From the NCBI RefSeq assembly GCF_014695585.1, contig NZ_JACJON010000009.1, positions 1 to 64,000 of the forward strand: DNA of 64,000 nucleotides, in the 5' to 3' direction. Under the pieces are notes generated by a model, which saw only the letters and a program-made list of their open reading frames with translations, did not search any database and was not told the origin of the DNA. A program made the translations under genes and the position numbers. The first letter of the stretch is position 1. Every line of letters starts with the position of its first letter. Shown here one piece after another: positions 28,238 to 37,585 of this stretch. Origin of the DNA: Microcoleus sp. FACHB-831. GTDB taxonomy: Bacteria; Cyanobacteriota; Cyanobacteriia; Cyanobacteriales; FACHB-T130.

Positions 28238-29134
28238 TCAAGCAAATCTGCGACGCAATAGTGGTTGAATCGCCAATAACACAAAGGCATCGAAACCTAG
28301 TAAAACCAAAAGCGCCGTACCAAAAGTTACCCCACCCCAAGGAGCCTGCATCACTATACTGCTAAGTGCCCAATCGCCGTGTAGATAAAGATAGCGGATT
28401 GGTTCGATGGCATAGCTGAGGGGATTGAGAGTCGCCACAACCTGCAACCAATGCGGCATAAACGACAGGGGCGCGAGTGCAGTGCTAGCAAAAAGCAGGG
28501 GCAAGTTAGTAACAAAAATTACAGCAAGTAACTCGATGTGACCGGGGAGGGCAAAAGCCAAACCTAGACTCAAAGCAGTAACCCCGACAACTAGGAGCAG
28601 GACAATTAGAGCGATCGCGCCAATTCCCACCAATCCCGGCCAACCAGCACCCAAGATAGCACTAGCCGCCACAATTACCGCCGTCTGAATCAAACTCAGC
28701 ACCAGAATGTAAATAGCCGACGCCAACACAATCGAAAACCGCGACGCGAGAGGAGCCACCAGCAAGCGGTTCAAAAAACCAAACTCGCGGTCAAACATTA
28801 CTGGCAAACCAGCATTCAACGCCCCGGCGAACGCGGTAAAAACAATCACGCCAGCACCCAGAAATTGTCCGTAGCTGACACTATTACCAAATAAACCTTG
28901 AGGTGCATTTTGAAACAGCGCCCCGAACAACACCAACCACATAAACGGCTGAATAATTCCAGCAATTAACGTCGAAGGACGCCGTTGTAATTGAATAAAC
29001 AACCGCTTAGTCAAAGCCAAAGTTTCTTGAACAAATTCGCCGACCAAATTCGGCGGCGCATCAACATTAACCTTACCAGCCGACTGAGGCTGCAAACCGA
29101 TATTAGATTTAGGAGGTGTAACAGTAGTACTCAT
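28238..29134 (-). CDS. ABC-2 type exporter permease (DrrB-like)
   Basis: A protein of 298 residues with a polar N terminus of about 50 residues and then six predicted membrane segments. It has the ABC-2 signature region FMPHWLQVVATLNPLSYAIEPIRYL. It is the membrane partner of the ATPase encoded 83 bases upstream on the same strand. DrrAB-type pairs export drugs or lipids; the substrate here is unknown. Confidence 0.9.
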   Translation of the reverse strand: MSTTVTPPKSNIGLQPQSAGKVNVDAPPNLVGEFVQETLALTKRLFIQLQRRPSTLIAGIIQPFMWLVLFGALFQNAPQGLFGNSVSYGQFLGAGVIVFTAFAGALNAGLPVMFDREFGFLNRLLVAPLASRFSIVLASAIYILVLSLIQTAVIVAASAILGAGWPGLVGIGAIALIVLLLVVGVTALSLGLAFALPGHIELLAVIFVTNLPLLFASTALAPLSFMPHWLQVVATLNPLSYAIEPIRYLYLHGDWALSSIVMQAPWGGVTFGTALLVLLGFDAFVLLAIQPLLRRRFA

Positions 29135-29217
29135 CTCTCTTCCTCTTCACTTTCTTGGCGTTCTAACGCGCTTACGCGCTTCGCTGAGGCGGTCTTGGCG
29201 GTTCGCACCCCACCCTA

Positions 29218-30237
29218 CTAGCGCATAGCCTGTTTTTTCTCAGCCTTTAAATCGCGACTTCCGGCTGCTGCAAGTTCGGCATCCAACAAAGTTTTACCAG
29301 TAGCAGCTAGATAAACATCATCAAGGCTGGGGCGGGATTGAGCAATGCCAAATGTAGGTAAACCCGCTTCCTTAAGGGATTGCTGAATTGACATCAAGGC
29401 GTCGCTTTGGGGTTTTACAACCAAGTTGAGCGAGTTACCTTGAGCGTTATTAATAATGACTTCTTGGACAAATGGCAGAGATTGGAGCATATCTTTAGCT
29501 TTCTCTGCTTCTTCGATGGGGGAGAATTCGCGGATGCGGAGAGTGATGCGATCGCCTCCTACTTTATCCTTTAACTCCGAAGGCGTTCCCGCAGCAATCA
29601 CCACACCTCTGTCAATAATTGCCACGCGATTAGCTAAAGCGTCAATTTCCTCTAAATAATGGCTAGTAATTAAAACAGTAGTTCCAGATTCCCGCAACTG
29701 GCGCAAGAAATTCCAAACCACAACGCGGCTTTCAATATCAAGTCCGACTGTAGGTTCATCTAAAACCAGGACATCCGGTTGGTGTAGCAATCCTGCGGCT
29801 AAATCTAGGCGTTTGCGAATACCACCGGAGTAAGTACCAGTCTTCTTATCAGCGAATTCCTCTAAGCCTAGTAAGTCCAGGACTGTGTTAATCCGCTGTT
29901 TTGCCGCTTTCCTGGGGAGGTGATAAAGTGCGGCTTGCAGTTCTAGGAGTTCCCGCCCAGTCAGCACCTTATCTAAGGCAACTTCCTGAGCCACATAGCC
30001 CAAGCGTTGACGTGCAGATCTGGGGTTATCGACTACGGAGATACCAGATACCTCAACCTTGCCCGCATCGGGAGTCGCCAGAGTACACAAGCATCTGAGG
30101 GTTGTGGTTTTGCCAGCGCCATTCGGCCCCAGTAGGCCAAAAATTTCCCCTGCTTCTACTTGAAAGGATACATCTTTGACGGCTTCAACCGAGCCGTAGC
30201 GCTTTTGAAGGTTCTGAATTAAAACTGCGGGAGCCAT
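29218..30237 (-). CDS. ABC exporter ATP-binding protein (DrrA-like)
   Basis: A protein of 339 residues. Walker A is GPNGAGKTT, the signature is YSGGIRKRLD and Walker B is VLVLDEPTVGLD, followed by the H-loop in ITSHYLEE. A C-terminal extension of about 110 residues is typical of the DrrA branch. It should energise the permease encoded immediately downstream. The ATG at 30237 gives the normal N terminus. Confidence 0.94.
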   Translation of the reverse strand: MAPAVLIQNLQKRYGSVEAVKDVSFQVEAGEIFGLLGPNGAGKTTTLRCLCTLATPDAGKVEVSGISVVDNPRSARQRLGYVAQEVALDKVLTGRELLELQAALYHLPRKAAKQRINTVLDLLGLEEFADKKTGTYSGGIRKRLDLAAGLLHQPDVLVLDEPTVGLDIESRVVVWNFLRQLRESGTTVLITSHYLEEIDALANRVAIIDRGVVIAAGTPSELKDKVGGDRITLRIREFSPIEEAEKAKDMLQSLPFVQEVIINNAQGNSLNLVVKPQSDALMSIQQSLKEAGLPTFGIAQSRPSLDDVYLAATGKTLLDAELAAAGSRDLKAEKKQAMR

Positions 30238-30603
30238 ATTTGTCCCAGGTTAACAAATCTAAACAATCTTTAGTTCCATTTTAAGCCTTTAGTTGCAAAT
30301 AAGCCCGGACTGGGGATGCGGGTTTCACGCCTCGTATTGGTGCGTAATACAATTTTGGATTTTGGATTTTAGATTTTAGATTCCCTATCGCTCAGGATGA
30401 CAGAACTTGGTTACAGTGCGTAAGTCCTAAGATGAATCAACGAACAGCAACAGGGTTCGCCCCTGAAGCGTTTCGATGGGATCTATAGATTAGGAATTAT
30501 TTGCAGAAAATCATCAGGGGATAATTTATGTAGTGGTGATGATTTTGTGTCGTGGATTCTTATTTATAGGAAATATCTGTTGTGTTAGTTGGGTGTATTG
30601 AGG
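30238..30603. other. Intergenic region, 366 bases
   Basis: The gap holds a run of AAAATC-type heptamers (about 30353-30385) and otherwise featureless sequence between two minus-strand genes. No ORF or RNA is evident. Confidence 0.45.
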
Positions 30604-33075
30604 TTAAGACAGTGAAATGGCACTGACAACGCGATCGCGTCCCTCATGTTTGGCTCGGTATAGCGCTGCATCCGCCGCTTGAATAACTGCCGCTCCAGTC
30701 AAGCCGTGTTCTGGAAACACCGCAACCCCTAATGACATTGTTACCGTTCCCAGCGGTTGACGACGGTTCTGCAAATTTAGGTGTTTGAAACCTTCTCGAA
30801 TCTGCTCTGCCCGTTGTCGTGTGACTTCCAATGATGCTTCCGGCAAAATTAGCAGAAATTCTTCTCCCCCATAGCGACAACCAATATCGGAGCCTCTGAT
30901 TTGGGATTGGATGAATAGTCCCAGTTCTCGCAGCACTGTATCGCCTGCTTCATGCCCATAAGTGTCGTTGAGCCGCTTGAAGTAATCCACATCAAAGATA
31001 ATAATGCCGAGAGATTGCTGTTTGCGCTCTGCCCGCCGCAGTTCTCGTTCCAGGGACTCTTCCATATAGCGTCGATTAAATAGCCCGGTGAGTGCATCGC
31101 GAATACTCTGTTGCTGCAAGGCTTCTCTAAGTTTTAGGTTTGCCAGTGCTAAAGCGATATGTTCAGATACCGTGACTGCTAGTTGCTCTTTAGCATGAGT
31201 AAACCATCCCCGTTGGGCTGTTGCCAAATACACCACGCCCAAAGCATCTCCTTGCGCCATCATGGGAACGCAGAGAGTTTCTGCTGGTACTGCTGCATGA
31301 ATAGCCGATGCCCCATCAGCAGCCTCAAAAGGCTTGTAGATGTGCTGACAACGCATCCCAGGTTGATCCAAGCTGACTAAATGCGATCGCCCCCGTCGCA
31401 GCGCCCAACATTCGTTAGGAGTAAACATCGCTTGGCTGAGCAATGCTTTGTCTCCCCAACTCGCCACAACTTCCACCAGATGCTTTGACGCACTGATAAC
31501 AAATACTCCTCCAGCTACCTCTGGAAAAAGCGGTTGCACCAGTTCCGCCAGCGCTCGGTAAGCTTCGTCAATTGTCAGACACACTTGGAGCATATCGCTA
31601 AGGGAGGCTAATAAGGCAATCTCCTGGTTCCTCTCCTCTAATTGCTTAACGGAATCTATTAATTGCTGATTAGCTTGCTGCAAAGCTTGCTCTGCCAGTT
31701 TGCGTAAGCGAAGCTCGCCGTAGGCATCGCTAATGTCTCGCACAATTGCCAATACTTCATCTTCACCACTAACGGTGATGCGGGCTTCTTGATAATGCAG
31801 TCCATCTTCCAGTTGTACGGGAAATTCGTAGGTTTGCGCTTCGCCAGTTTGAAAGGCTTGTTCAATGTAATGTAGCCGTTGCTGCGCCAGTTCCGGAGGC
31901 ATGACCTCAACGATATTTTTGCCAATGCGAGCGATCTGAGGATTAACCAGATGAAAGGTTTTTGCAGGCATGATATCCAGGTAGGTTCCGTTGCGGGTGT
32001 AGCGGATCATCAAGTCTGGTATGGCTTTAAGTAAAGCGCGGTTAGTCGCTTCACTTTTGCGGAGCAAGGCTTCAGCCTTTTTGGGTTCAGTCATATCGCG
32101 AATTGCCATGACTCGGGCTGTTCGCCCTTTGTAAGAGATTACGCGATCGCGCACCTCTAGGGGAAAAGTCATTCCATTTTTGCAGAGTCCCTCAATTTCA
32201 TAACAACACTCATCGTTAATGGCAATTTCCTGCTTCACTAAGTCCATCCATTGAGGTGGGTAAAAATCTGCCATTGGTTTTCCAATGGCTTCATAAATTT
32301 CGTACCCAAATAGTTGAACGAAGCGCGAGTTAGCATCGATAACTTTGCCATTTTCTGTAATTGCGATCGCCTCAAATGTCGCTTCCGAAAGCTGCCGAAA
32401 TCGTTCCTCGCTCTCAACTAACAATGCCTCAGCTTGCTTGCGCTTCAGCAAATCCCGGTTAATCGCAAAGATAGCCAGCGGGACTAAGGTAAAAGCTAAT
32501 AACCCACCAATTCCGACAACTCCAGTTACAATCTGAGTTTGCCTCTGCCGCTGGAGCTGCTGGTATTGCAGTCTTTGCTGCTCGTTAGCCTTCATCTCAC
32601 GAACAACTGCACGAATGGCATCCATTGCTTGCTTACCTTGATTTGTTTGAACCACCTGCAACGCAGCCGCAAATCCTTCAGTCTTCCTCAACTGAATCGT
32701 TTGAGCAAGTTCAGCCAGCTTGGTTGCAATTAATGGTTCGAGCTTATGGAGGCACTGCCGCTGGTTGGGATCGTTGTCAATGATTTGCCGCAGTTGTTGT
32801 AGTTCTTGATTAGTTGCTTCAACCCCCATTAGATGGGGTTTTAGATACTCCTCGCTCCCAGTCAAAATATACCCTCGCTGTCCCGTCTCTGCATCCTTGA
32901 GATCCGATAGCAGGAGTTCTAAACGCTCGATGATTTGGTTGGATTGGGTAACTTGAGCCGCCAGTTCATTGAGTCGGGTGATACTCCAATAAGTAATTCC
33001 ACCGACAAAACTAAGAAATAGCAATGTAGCAGCCAAGCTAACCGTTACCTTTTTCTCTGTCGAAATTTTTATCAT
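30604..33075 (-). CDS. Membrane diguanylate cyclase: CHASE3-PAS-PAS-GAF-GGDEF
   Basis: A protein of 823 residues from the ATG at 33075. Two membrane helices (about 14-32 and 185-205) flank a periplasmic CHASE3-type domain (LLSDLKDAETGQRGYILTG). Two PAS domains (about 220-340 and 345-455), a GAF domain (about 480-640) and a GGDEF domain follow. The active-site motif is GGEEF, so it should make cyclic di-GMP from GTP. An RxxD inhibitory site (RGSD) lies five residues before the active-site motif, so product inhibition is likely. No EAL domain. The signal is unknown. Confidence 0.95.
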   Translation of the reverse strand: MIKISTEKKVTVSLAATLLFLSFVGGITYWSITRLNELAAQVTQSNQIIERLELLLSDLKDAETGQRGYILTGSEEYLKPHLMGVEATNQELQQLRQIIDNDPNQRQCLHKLEPLIATKLAELAQTIQLRKTEGFAAALQVVQTNQGKQAMDAIRAVVREMKANEQQRLQYQQLQRQRQTQIVTGVVGIGGLLAFTLVPLAIFAINRDLLKRKQAEALLVESEERFRQLSEATFEAIAITENGKVIDANSRFVQLFGYEIYEAIGKPMADFYPPQWMDLVKQEIAINDECCYEIEGLCKNGMTFPLEVRDRVISYKGRTARVMAIRDMTEPKKAEALLRKSEATNRALLKAIPDLMIRYTRNGTYLDIMPAKTFHLVNPQIARIGKNIVEVMPPELAQQRLHYIEQAFQTGEAQTYEFPVQLEDGLHYQEARITVSGEDEVLAIVRDISDAYGELRLRKLAEQALQQANQQLIDSVKQLEERNQEIALLASLSDMLQVCLTIDEAYRALAELVQPLFPEVAGGVFVISASKHLVEVVASWGDKALLSQAMFTPNECWALRRGRSHLVSLDQPGMRCQHIYKPFEAADGASAIHAAVPAETLCVPMMAQGDALGVVYLATAQRGWFTHAKEQLAVTVSEHIALALANLKLREALQQQSIRDALTGLFNRRYMEESLERELRRAERKQQSLGIIIFDVDYFKRLNDTYGHEAGDTVLRELGLFIQSQIRGSDIGCRYGGEEFLLILPEASLEVTRQRAEQIREGFKHLNLQNRRQPLGTVTMSLGVAVFPEHGLTGAAVIQAADAALYRAKHEGRDRVVSAISLS

Positions 33076-33444
33076 AACCACCAACTATATATCGAACAAT
33101 ATAATTTCTGAATATGGATGAATTCAACATTACACCTGAGTGGTATAATGCTTGCTTTTCAATGTCATAAGGTGTAAATTTTATCTCTATACCTACGGTA
33201 CTTTCAACCGTATTTTGGCTTAGGTAGAGGTTAGTACAAAATGACAGTGCTAAATGAGTCGCCTGATTAAAATAATATTGCAGGGGTTTAATGTAGCGCT
33301 ATACGATCTATTGGTTGAGGCTAAATATTTAAATATAGGAGGGTGCGTAGCGAAGCGGCTGCGCTAGCAGCATCGCGCTTTTTAGGAATAAATGAGACAA
33401 AGTAGCGATCGCTTATACCCAAATTTGGCTAGCTTACCTGCAAG

Positions 33445-33543
33445 CTAGCTATTAAATATATTTTTACTTTGCAGCCGCCTTGGTATTTCAATCACAAATT
33501 CTGCTCCCTCTTCTGGTGCAGAAATACACTCTCCGGCGGAATT
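33445..33543 (-). pseudogene. Histidine-kinase C-terminal remnant
   Basis: A frame of 32 codons between a TAA at 33544-33546 and a TAG at 33445-33447 encodes GECISAPEEGAEFVIEIP, the final strands of a HATPase_c domain (compare GNGAEFWIEIP in the giant kinase). There is no start codon and nothing upstream continues the domain. It appears to be the tail of a deleted sensor kinase. Confidence 0.5.
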
Positions 33544-33559
33544 TTAACGCTCTTCGTCG

Positions 33560-33595
33560 AAAACCCGCCTACCTCATGAAGGATAAGCGGGTTTT
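33560..33595. terminator. Rho-independent-type hairpin downstream of ctaB
   Basis: AAAACCCGC and GCGGGTTTT flank an 18-base loop, 30 bases past the ctaB stop. The stem ends in T- or A-runs on either strand. Confidence 0.65.
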
Positions 33596-33627
33596 GTCTT
33601 TATAGGCGTTATGTAGTTTTCTGGGAG

Positions 33628-34614
33628 CTATTGGAAAACTGCGATCGCGCTTACTAGCGTATGTAGATTTGCCCCTAATGTTGCACTCAGTTGATGAGTT
33701 ATGGGCAAGCTGTCTACAACTATTCCAGTACACAACAGCATCATGTAAAGAATGGAGAATTTAAAGAGCGATCGCGCTAATTGTTTATTCTCAGGTTCTT
33801 GTAATAACTGCCATGCTTTCTTAATAAAAATACCCCCCAAAAGGGCGGCAAAGATACCGTAAACTAATCCCGACTCTCCCACAGGATAAATCAGCAGAAA
33901 TGTTATCGGTACAACTATTAGCGTGTAAACCCAAATTTGACGAGTAGTAGCAACCTCTCCCTCTACAACGGGCAGCATCGGGATACCTACTTTGGCATAG
34001 TCATCTCGAATCATCAAAGCAAGCGCCCAAAAATGGGGAGGAGTCCACAAAAACACTATGGCAAATAGCAACCAAGCTGCCCAGCTAAGTTCGCCAGTTA
34101 CAGCAGCCCAACCCACTAAGGCGGGAATAGCACCCGCAGCACCACCAATCACGATGTTTTGCGTCGTGTGGCGTTTTAGCAAGTGGGTGTAAATGCCCAT
34201 GTAAAAGATAATGCCGGACATTGCCAACAAAGCACTGAGCAGATTGGCAAAAACTGCAAGCAGAGTAAAAGATAGAGTACCGAGAGCGATCGCAAATATC
34301 AGAGCATCGCGGGGCTGAACTCTACCCGAAGGAATAGGACGGCTCCTCGTGCGCTCCATTGCATAATCTATATCGCGATCGTAAATGCAGTTCAGCGTTT
34401 GGGCAGATGCGGCAGAAAGAGTACCACCAGCCAGCGTCACCAATAACAACACCGGATCTACCCGTCCGTCGGATGCCATCCACATTCCAGCCGCTGTTGT
34501 AATCAGCAGCAGGGGAATAATTCTCGGCTTCGTCAGCTGGTAGTAGCTGTGAATCACTTGTAGGAAGTTTTGATGTTTGCGGGAGACATCAGCTCCAAGC
34601 ATCATTTCTTGCAT
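33628..34614 (-). CDS. ctaB: Protoheme IX farnesyltransferase (heme O synthase)
   Basis: A protein of 328 residues from the ATG at 34614, which has a good AGGA Shine-Dalgarno; the frame stays open nine more codons. It is a UbiA-family polytopic membrane enzyme with the Asp-rich prenyl-binding motif [15 protein letters not shown] and a second polar loop near [14 protein letters not shown]. It attaches farnesyl to heme b to give heme O, the step before heme A. It lies in the same direction as ctaA (gap of about 300 bases) and divergent from the oxidase subunit genes it serves. Confidence 0.95.
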   Translation of the reverse strand: MQEMMLGADVSRKHQNFLQVIHSYYQLTKPRIIPLLLITTAAGMWMASDGRVDPVLLLVTLAGGTLSAASAQTLNCIYDRDIDYAMERTRSRPIPSGRVQPRDALIFAIALGTLSFTLLAVFANLLSALLAMSGIIFYMGIYTHLLKRHTTQNIVIGGAAGAIPALVGWAAVTGELSWAAWLLFAIVFLWTPPHFWALALMIRDDYAKVGIPMLPVVEGEVATTRQIWVYTLIVVPITFLLIYPVGESGLVYGIFAALLGGIFIKKAWQLLQEPENKQLARSLFKFSILYMMLLCTGIVVDSLPITHQLSATLGANLHTLVSAIAVFQ

Positions 34615-34917
34615 CAGCTTTTTTCCTGAATTCCACACCATGCGTCAGCATGGTTTGTTCGTGTATGCCACCCTTTTAGCGGTTCTGTCCGTATCCACAT
34701 TTACCGCCTAGTACCTCTGCATCGCACTGCTAACGCTTGGGTTCCGCCACCGAAGATAAAAACTACTAAAATTCATGCTCTTTAGTCCGTTTTAAGGGAG
34801 AGGCGAGCGAATCTGCGTCTCTACAGTTATTAGTTTGGGGTTTAACCCCCAGGCGGATGGCTGAGGTTGCGTAAACATTTGTGGGTAATTACAGATCCGC
34901 TTGGCAAGGGTCGATTT

Positions 34918-35955
34918 TTAGCCCGCCTGTGATGTATAGTCCGGGCTTGAGGGTGGGGTTAAGTTTGGTATGACACCAAATTCCGCCCGATCTCGCAATC
35001 CCAAAACTGTAAAAGCTACGAGCGATCCCAGTAATGCCGCGCCTACTGCTTGGTGTGCTACTGTCAGCGGTTCTACCTGGAGGTGTAATCGGAAAGTAGC
35101 GACGCCTAGAGCGATTTGGCATACTAGCAACCAACCCGCCAGATTAGCCAACTGTCGCAGGGTTGGATGTAGTGCTGGCGTGCGCCATGCCATAACTACA
35201 ACTGCGATAGTTGCAAGGGTTGCCGGAACAACTCCGGCAATATGGCTGTTCATAACAGCACATAATTCTTGCGCTCCAAAGCACTGATGCAGCGCCCACT
35301 GAGAACCAACCAGTCCACCCAGCAGGCTTTGCAGATAAACCAAAATGGCAGCACCACAGCCGATCCAGGGCAGTTTGCCAACCGTGCCAGTGCCTTGATA
35401 CGGTAGCATTGCCATGCCTATGGCTAGCAGGGTGCAGAAAAATAATAGCGCTGTACCCAGGTGTGCGGTGACAATATCAAACCGCAGCAGTTGCGTAACG
35501 GTCAGTCCTCCCAATACGCCCTGGAAGACCACCAAAAAGAGTGCGAATGTGGATGCCCAAGGCAGCCAGTTAGGTAGCGATCGCCTATACCACCATGATA
35601 ATCCTGCGAGCGCGATCGCTCCCAAGCCTATCAACCCCGCATCCAACCTGTGAAACCACTCTAAGAACACTTGAAAATTCATCTGCTTTGAGGGCACCAA
35701 CTGACCATAGCACAAGGGCCAGTCCGGGCAGGCTAACCCGGCATTCATCACTCGCGTCGCACTGCCTATCGCCATCAAAATCAGCGTCGCCAAGGCCATC
35801 CTAAATACAAGGCGCCTCAGCTTGTCAGTGGGGCTGGCCGGGGCAGCGGTGTCCTTCTTTGCACCTGCGACTAGGGAGACATCGCTATGCAGCTTTGCTT
35901 CAGGGGCTTCTCCCCCAGCATCCCCCCCCTGGTTATGCAGTACAGATTCAGCCAT
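34918..35955 (-). CDS. ctaA: Heme A synthase (CtaA/COX15)
   Basis: A protein of 345 residues from the ATG at 35955 (a TTG 14 codons upstream is less likely). An N-terminal hydrophilic segment of about 45 residues precedes eight membrane helices. The typical first loop ATRVMNAGLACPDWPLCYG and the heme-ligand region EWFHRLDAGLIG are present, with further histidines in VTAHLGTALL and LTVAHQAVGAALL. It oxidises heme O to heme A for cytochrome oxidase. It is divergently oriented to ctaC, with a shared 362-base promoter region. Confidence 0.94.
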   Translation of the reverse strand: MAESVLHNQGGDAGGEAPEAKLHSDVSLVAGAKKDTAAPASPTDKLRRLVFRMALATLILMAIGSATRVMNAGLACPDWPLCYGQLVPSKQMNFQVFLEWFHRLDAGLIGLGAIALAGLSWWYRRSLPNWLPWASTFALFLVVFQGVLGGLTVTQLLRFDIVTAHLGTALLFFCTLLAIGMAMLPYQGTGTVGKLPWIGCGAAILVYLQSLLGGLVGSQWALHQCFGAQELCAVMNSHIAGVVPATLATIAVVVMAWRTPALHPTLRQLANLAGWLLVCQIALGVATFRLHLQVEPLTVAHQAVGAALLGSLVAFTVLGLRDRAEFGVIPNLTPPSSPDYTSQAG

Positions 35956-36317
35956 AAATTGTACCAAGCGCGTCAATTGCAAATCATTGTTAATCAATTT
36001 ATGAGCATTTGCTCATGCCAGCATCTAGCTAGTTCTATTTACTACATTAACTGGGCTACCTCTACTGGTGTACTGCTTTAGGCATTTCTTCTGATTTCGA
36101 GTATATCTATCAAAAGTTACAGACACTTCACAAAAAGTAAAGTTTAGTAATATAAAAGTGGTTCCTGTGCGATCCCCTACAGTCAGCGAGGTTATACCAG
36201 CGCGATCCCAAAGAAATAGCTAAGGATATGGAAAGATAGTCAACCTAAAGTCGTTAGCTGCTTTACCGTAGAAAGTAAAAAGAAAGAAGTTGTGCAGGAA
36301 ATACTAAGAATTTTGTT
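35956..36317. promoter_or_regulatory. Divergent control region between ctaA and ctaC
   Basis: 362 bases separate the two divergent transcripts of the oxidase cluster. The stretch is AT-rich, with no ORF or clear repeat. Both promoters must lie here, but I cannot assign boxes with confidence. Confidence 0.45.
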
Positions 36318-37415
36318 GTGAACATCCCAAGTAATATAACAACCTTACTGGTCGGCATAGTGCTGACCCTTGTCAGCCTGTGGTACGGTCAAAATCACGG
36401 TCTGCTGCCAGTTGCAGCTTCGGAAGAAGCTCCCCTAGTAGATGGACTGTTTAACATGATGATGACCATCTCGACAGGTCTATTCCTGATAGTTCAGGGG
36501 ACGCTGATCGTTTCTGCGATTAGATTTCGCCGTCGCAAAGACGATAATACAGATGGGCCACCAGTGCATGGCAACGTTCCTTTAGAAATATTGTGGACGG
36601 CGATTCCGGCAGTAATCGTATTGGTATTGGCTGTATACAGCTTTGAGGTTTATAACTCGATGGGCGGCCTAGATCCCATGGCCCACTCAGTTGCCCATAT
36701 GAAGAGCGATAAACACTTTGCCAAAATGCCAGGAGCAGCGATCGCTGCTACGCTGACAGATACCGAAAATATCAATCAGCAGGCTTCAGATGAAGCCATG
36801 CAAGACCCGGCTACGGCGGCAGTCCGGAATAAGGAAATTCCTCAGCGACGCGATGCTTCAGATATCGGCGTGACTTCTGGCCGCATTGGCTCCAGCCCAG
36901 ACAAGCAAGGCACACCTCCAGAATTGGTGGTCAATGTCACTGGCTTGCAATTTGCTTGGCTTTTTACCTACCCTGATACTGGCATCACTACTGGTGAATT
37001 GCACGTACCTGCTGGGCGACAGGTGTTATTAAACATAACAGCAAACGATGTCCTCCATGCTTTTTGGGTGCCAGAGTTCCGCCTAAAGCAGGATGCAATT
37101 CCGGGGCGGCAAAATGAGCTAGTATTTACACCCAACAGGTTGGGTACATACACAGTAAACTGCGCTGAACTTTGTGGTGCCTACCATGGAGCTATGAAGA
37201 CACAGGTGGTTGTCGAAACACCTGAAGAGTTTGATAGCTGGGTTAAGGAGCAGCAAGAAGTTGCAAGTAAGGAAGCTTTAGATCAAGCTGTTGCAGTCAA
37301 CTCAGCCGATAGATCCGCTTCTGAGTTTCTGGCGACCTATGCTGAAGAAATGGGAATTAATTCCACAATGTTAGAGCAGCTCCACACTTCTGGCGATCGC
37401 GAGGCTCATCATTAG
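36318..37415 (+). CDS. ctaC: Cytochrome c oxidase subunit II
   Basis: A protein of 365 residues with a GTG start. Two membrane helices (about 8-28 and 45-70) are followed by a cupredoxin domain. The CuA ligands are in HAFWVPEF and in CAELCGAYHGAMK (Cys, Glu, Cys, His, Met). Between the second helix and the cupredoxin fold is an unusual insertion of roughly 80 residues, whose first part is rich in His and Met (PMAHSVAHMKSDKHF). It accepts electrons from cytochrome c6 or plastocyanin. It is the first gene of ctaC-ctaD-ctaE. Confidence 0.95.
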   Translation: MNIPSNITTLLVGIVLTLVSLWYGQNHGLLPVAASEEAPLVDGLFNMMMTISTGLFLIVQGTLIVSAIRFRRRKDDNTDGPPVHGNVPLEILWTAIPAVIVLVLAVYSFEVYNSMGGLDPMAHSVAHMKSDKHFAKMPGAAIAATLTDTENINQQASDEAMQDPATAAVRNKEIPQRRDASDIGVTSGRIGSSPDKQGTPPELVVNVTGLQFAWLFTYPDTGITTGELHVPAGRQVLLNITANDVLHAFWVPEFRLKQDAIPGRQNELVFTPNRLGTYTVNCAELCGAYHGAMKTQVVVETPEEFDSWVKEQQEVASKEALDQAVAVNSADRSASEFLATYAEEMGINSTMLEQLHTSGDREAHH

Positions 37416-37485
37416 CTTTTAAATGGAGGGTTGGCAATGCTAACCCTTCACCCAACTCACTACCAGAAGTGAGACAACATTGAAA

Positions 37486-37583
37486 GATTTTAGATTTTAG
37501 ATTGGCGATTTTAGATTAAGGATGAATCCAAAATCCAAAATCGAAAACTCAAAATCAAAATCCAAAATCCAAAATCCAAAATT
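37486..37583. repeat. Heptamer repeat array between ctaC and ctaD
   Basis: Two opposed runs, GATTTTA units then AAAATCC units, fill the gap right up to the ctaD start at 37586. They leave no normal Shine-Dalgarno and could pair with each other in the transcript. Confidence 0.7.
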
Positions 37584-37585
37584 CT

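Larger units (their letters stand above)
33085..33627. other. Intergenic region between the cyclase and ctaB
   Basis: The 543-base gap holds the kinase tail at 33445-33543 and a terminator hairpin at 33560-33595 (AAAACCCGC / GCGGGTTTT). It also holds a GC-rich repeat-like stretch near 33343-33380 (GCGTAGCGAAGCGGCTGCGC). The rest is AT-rich and unassigned. Confidence 0.5.
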
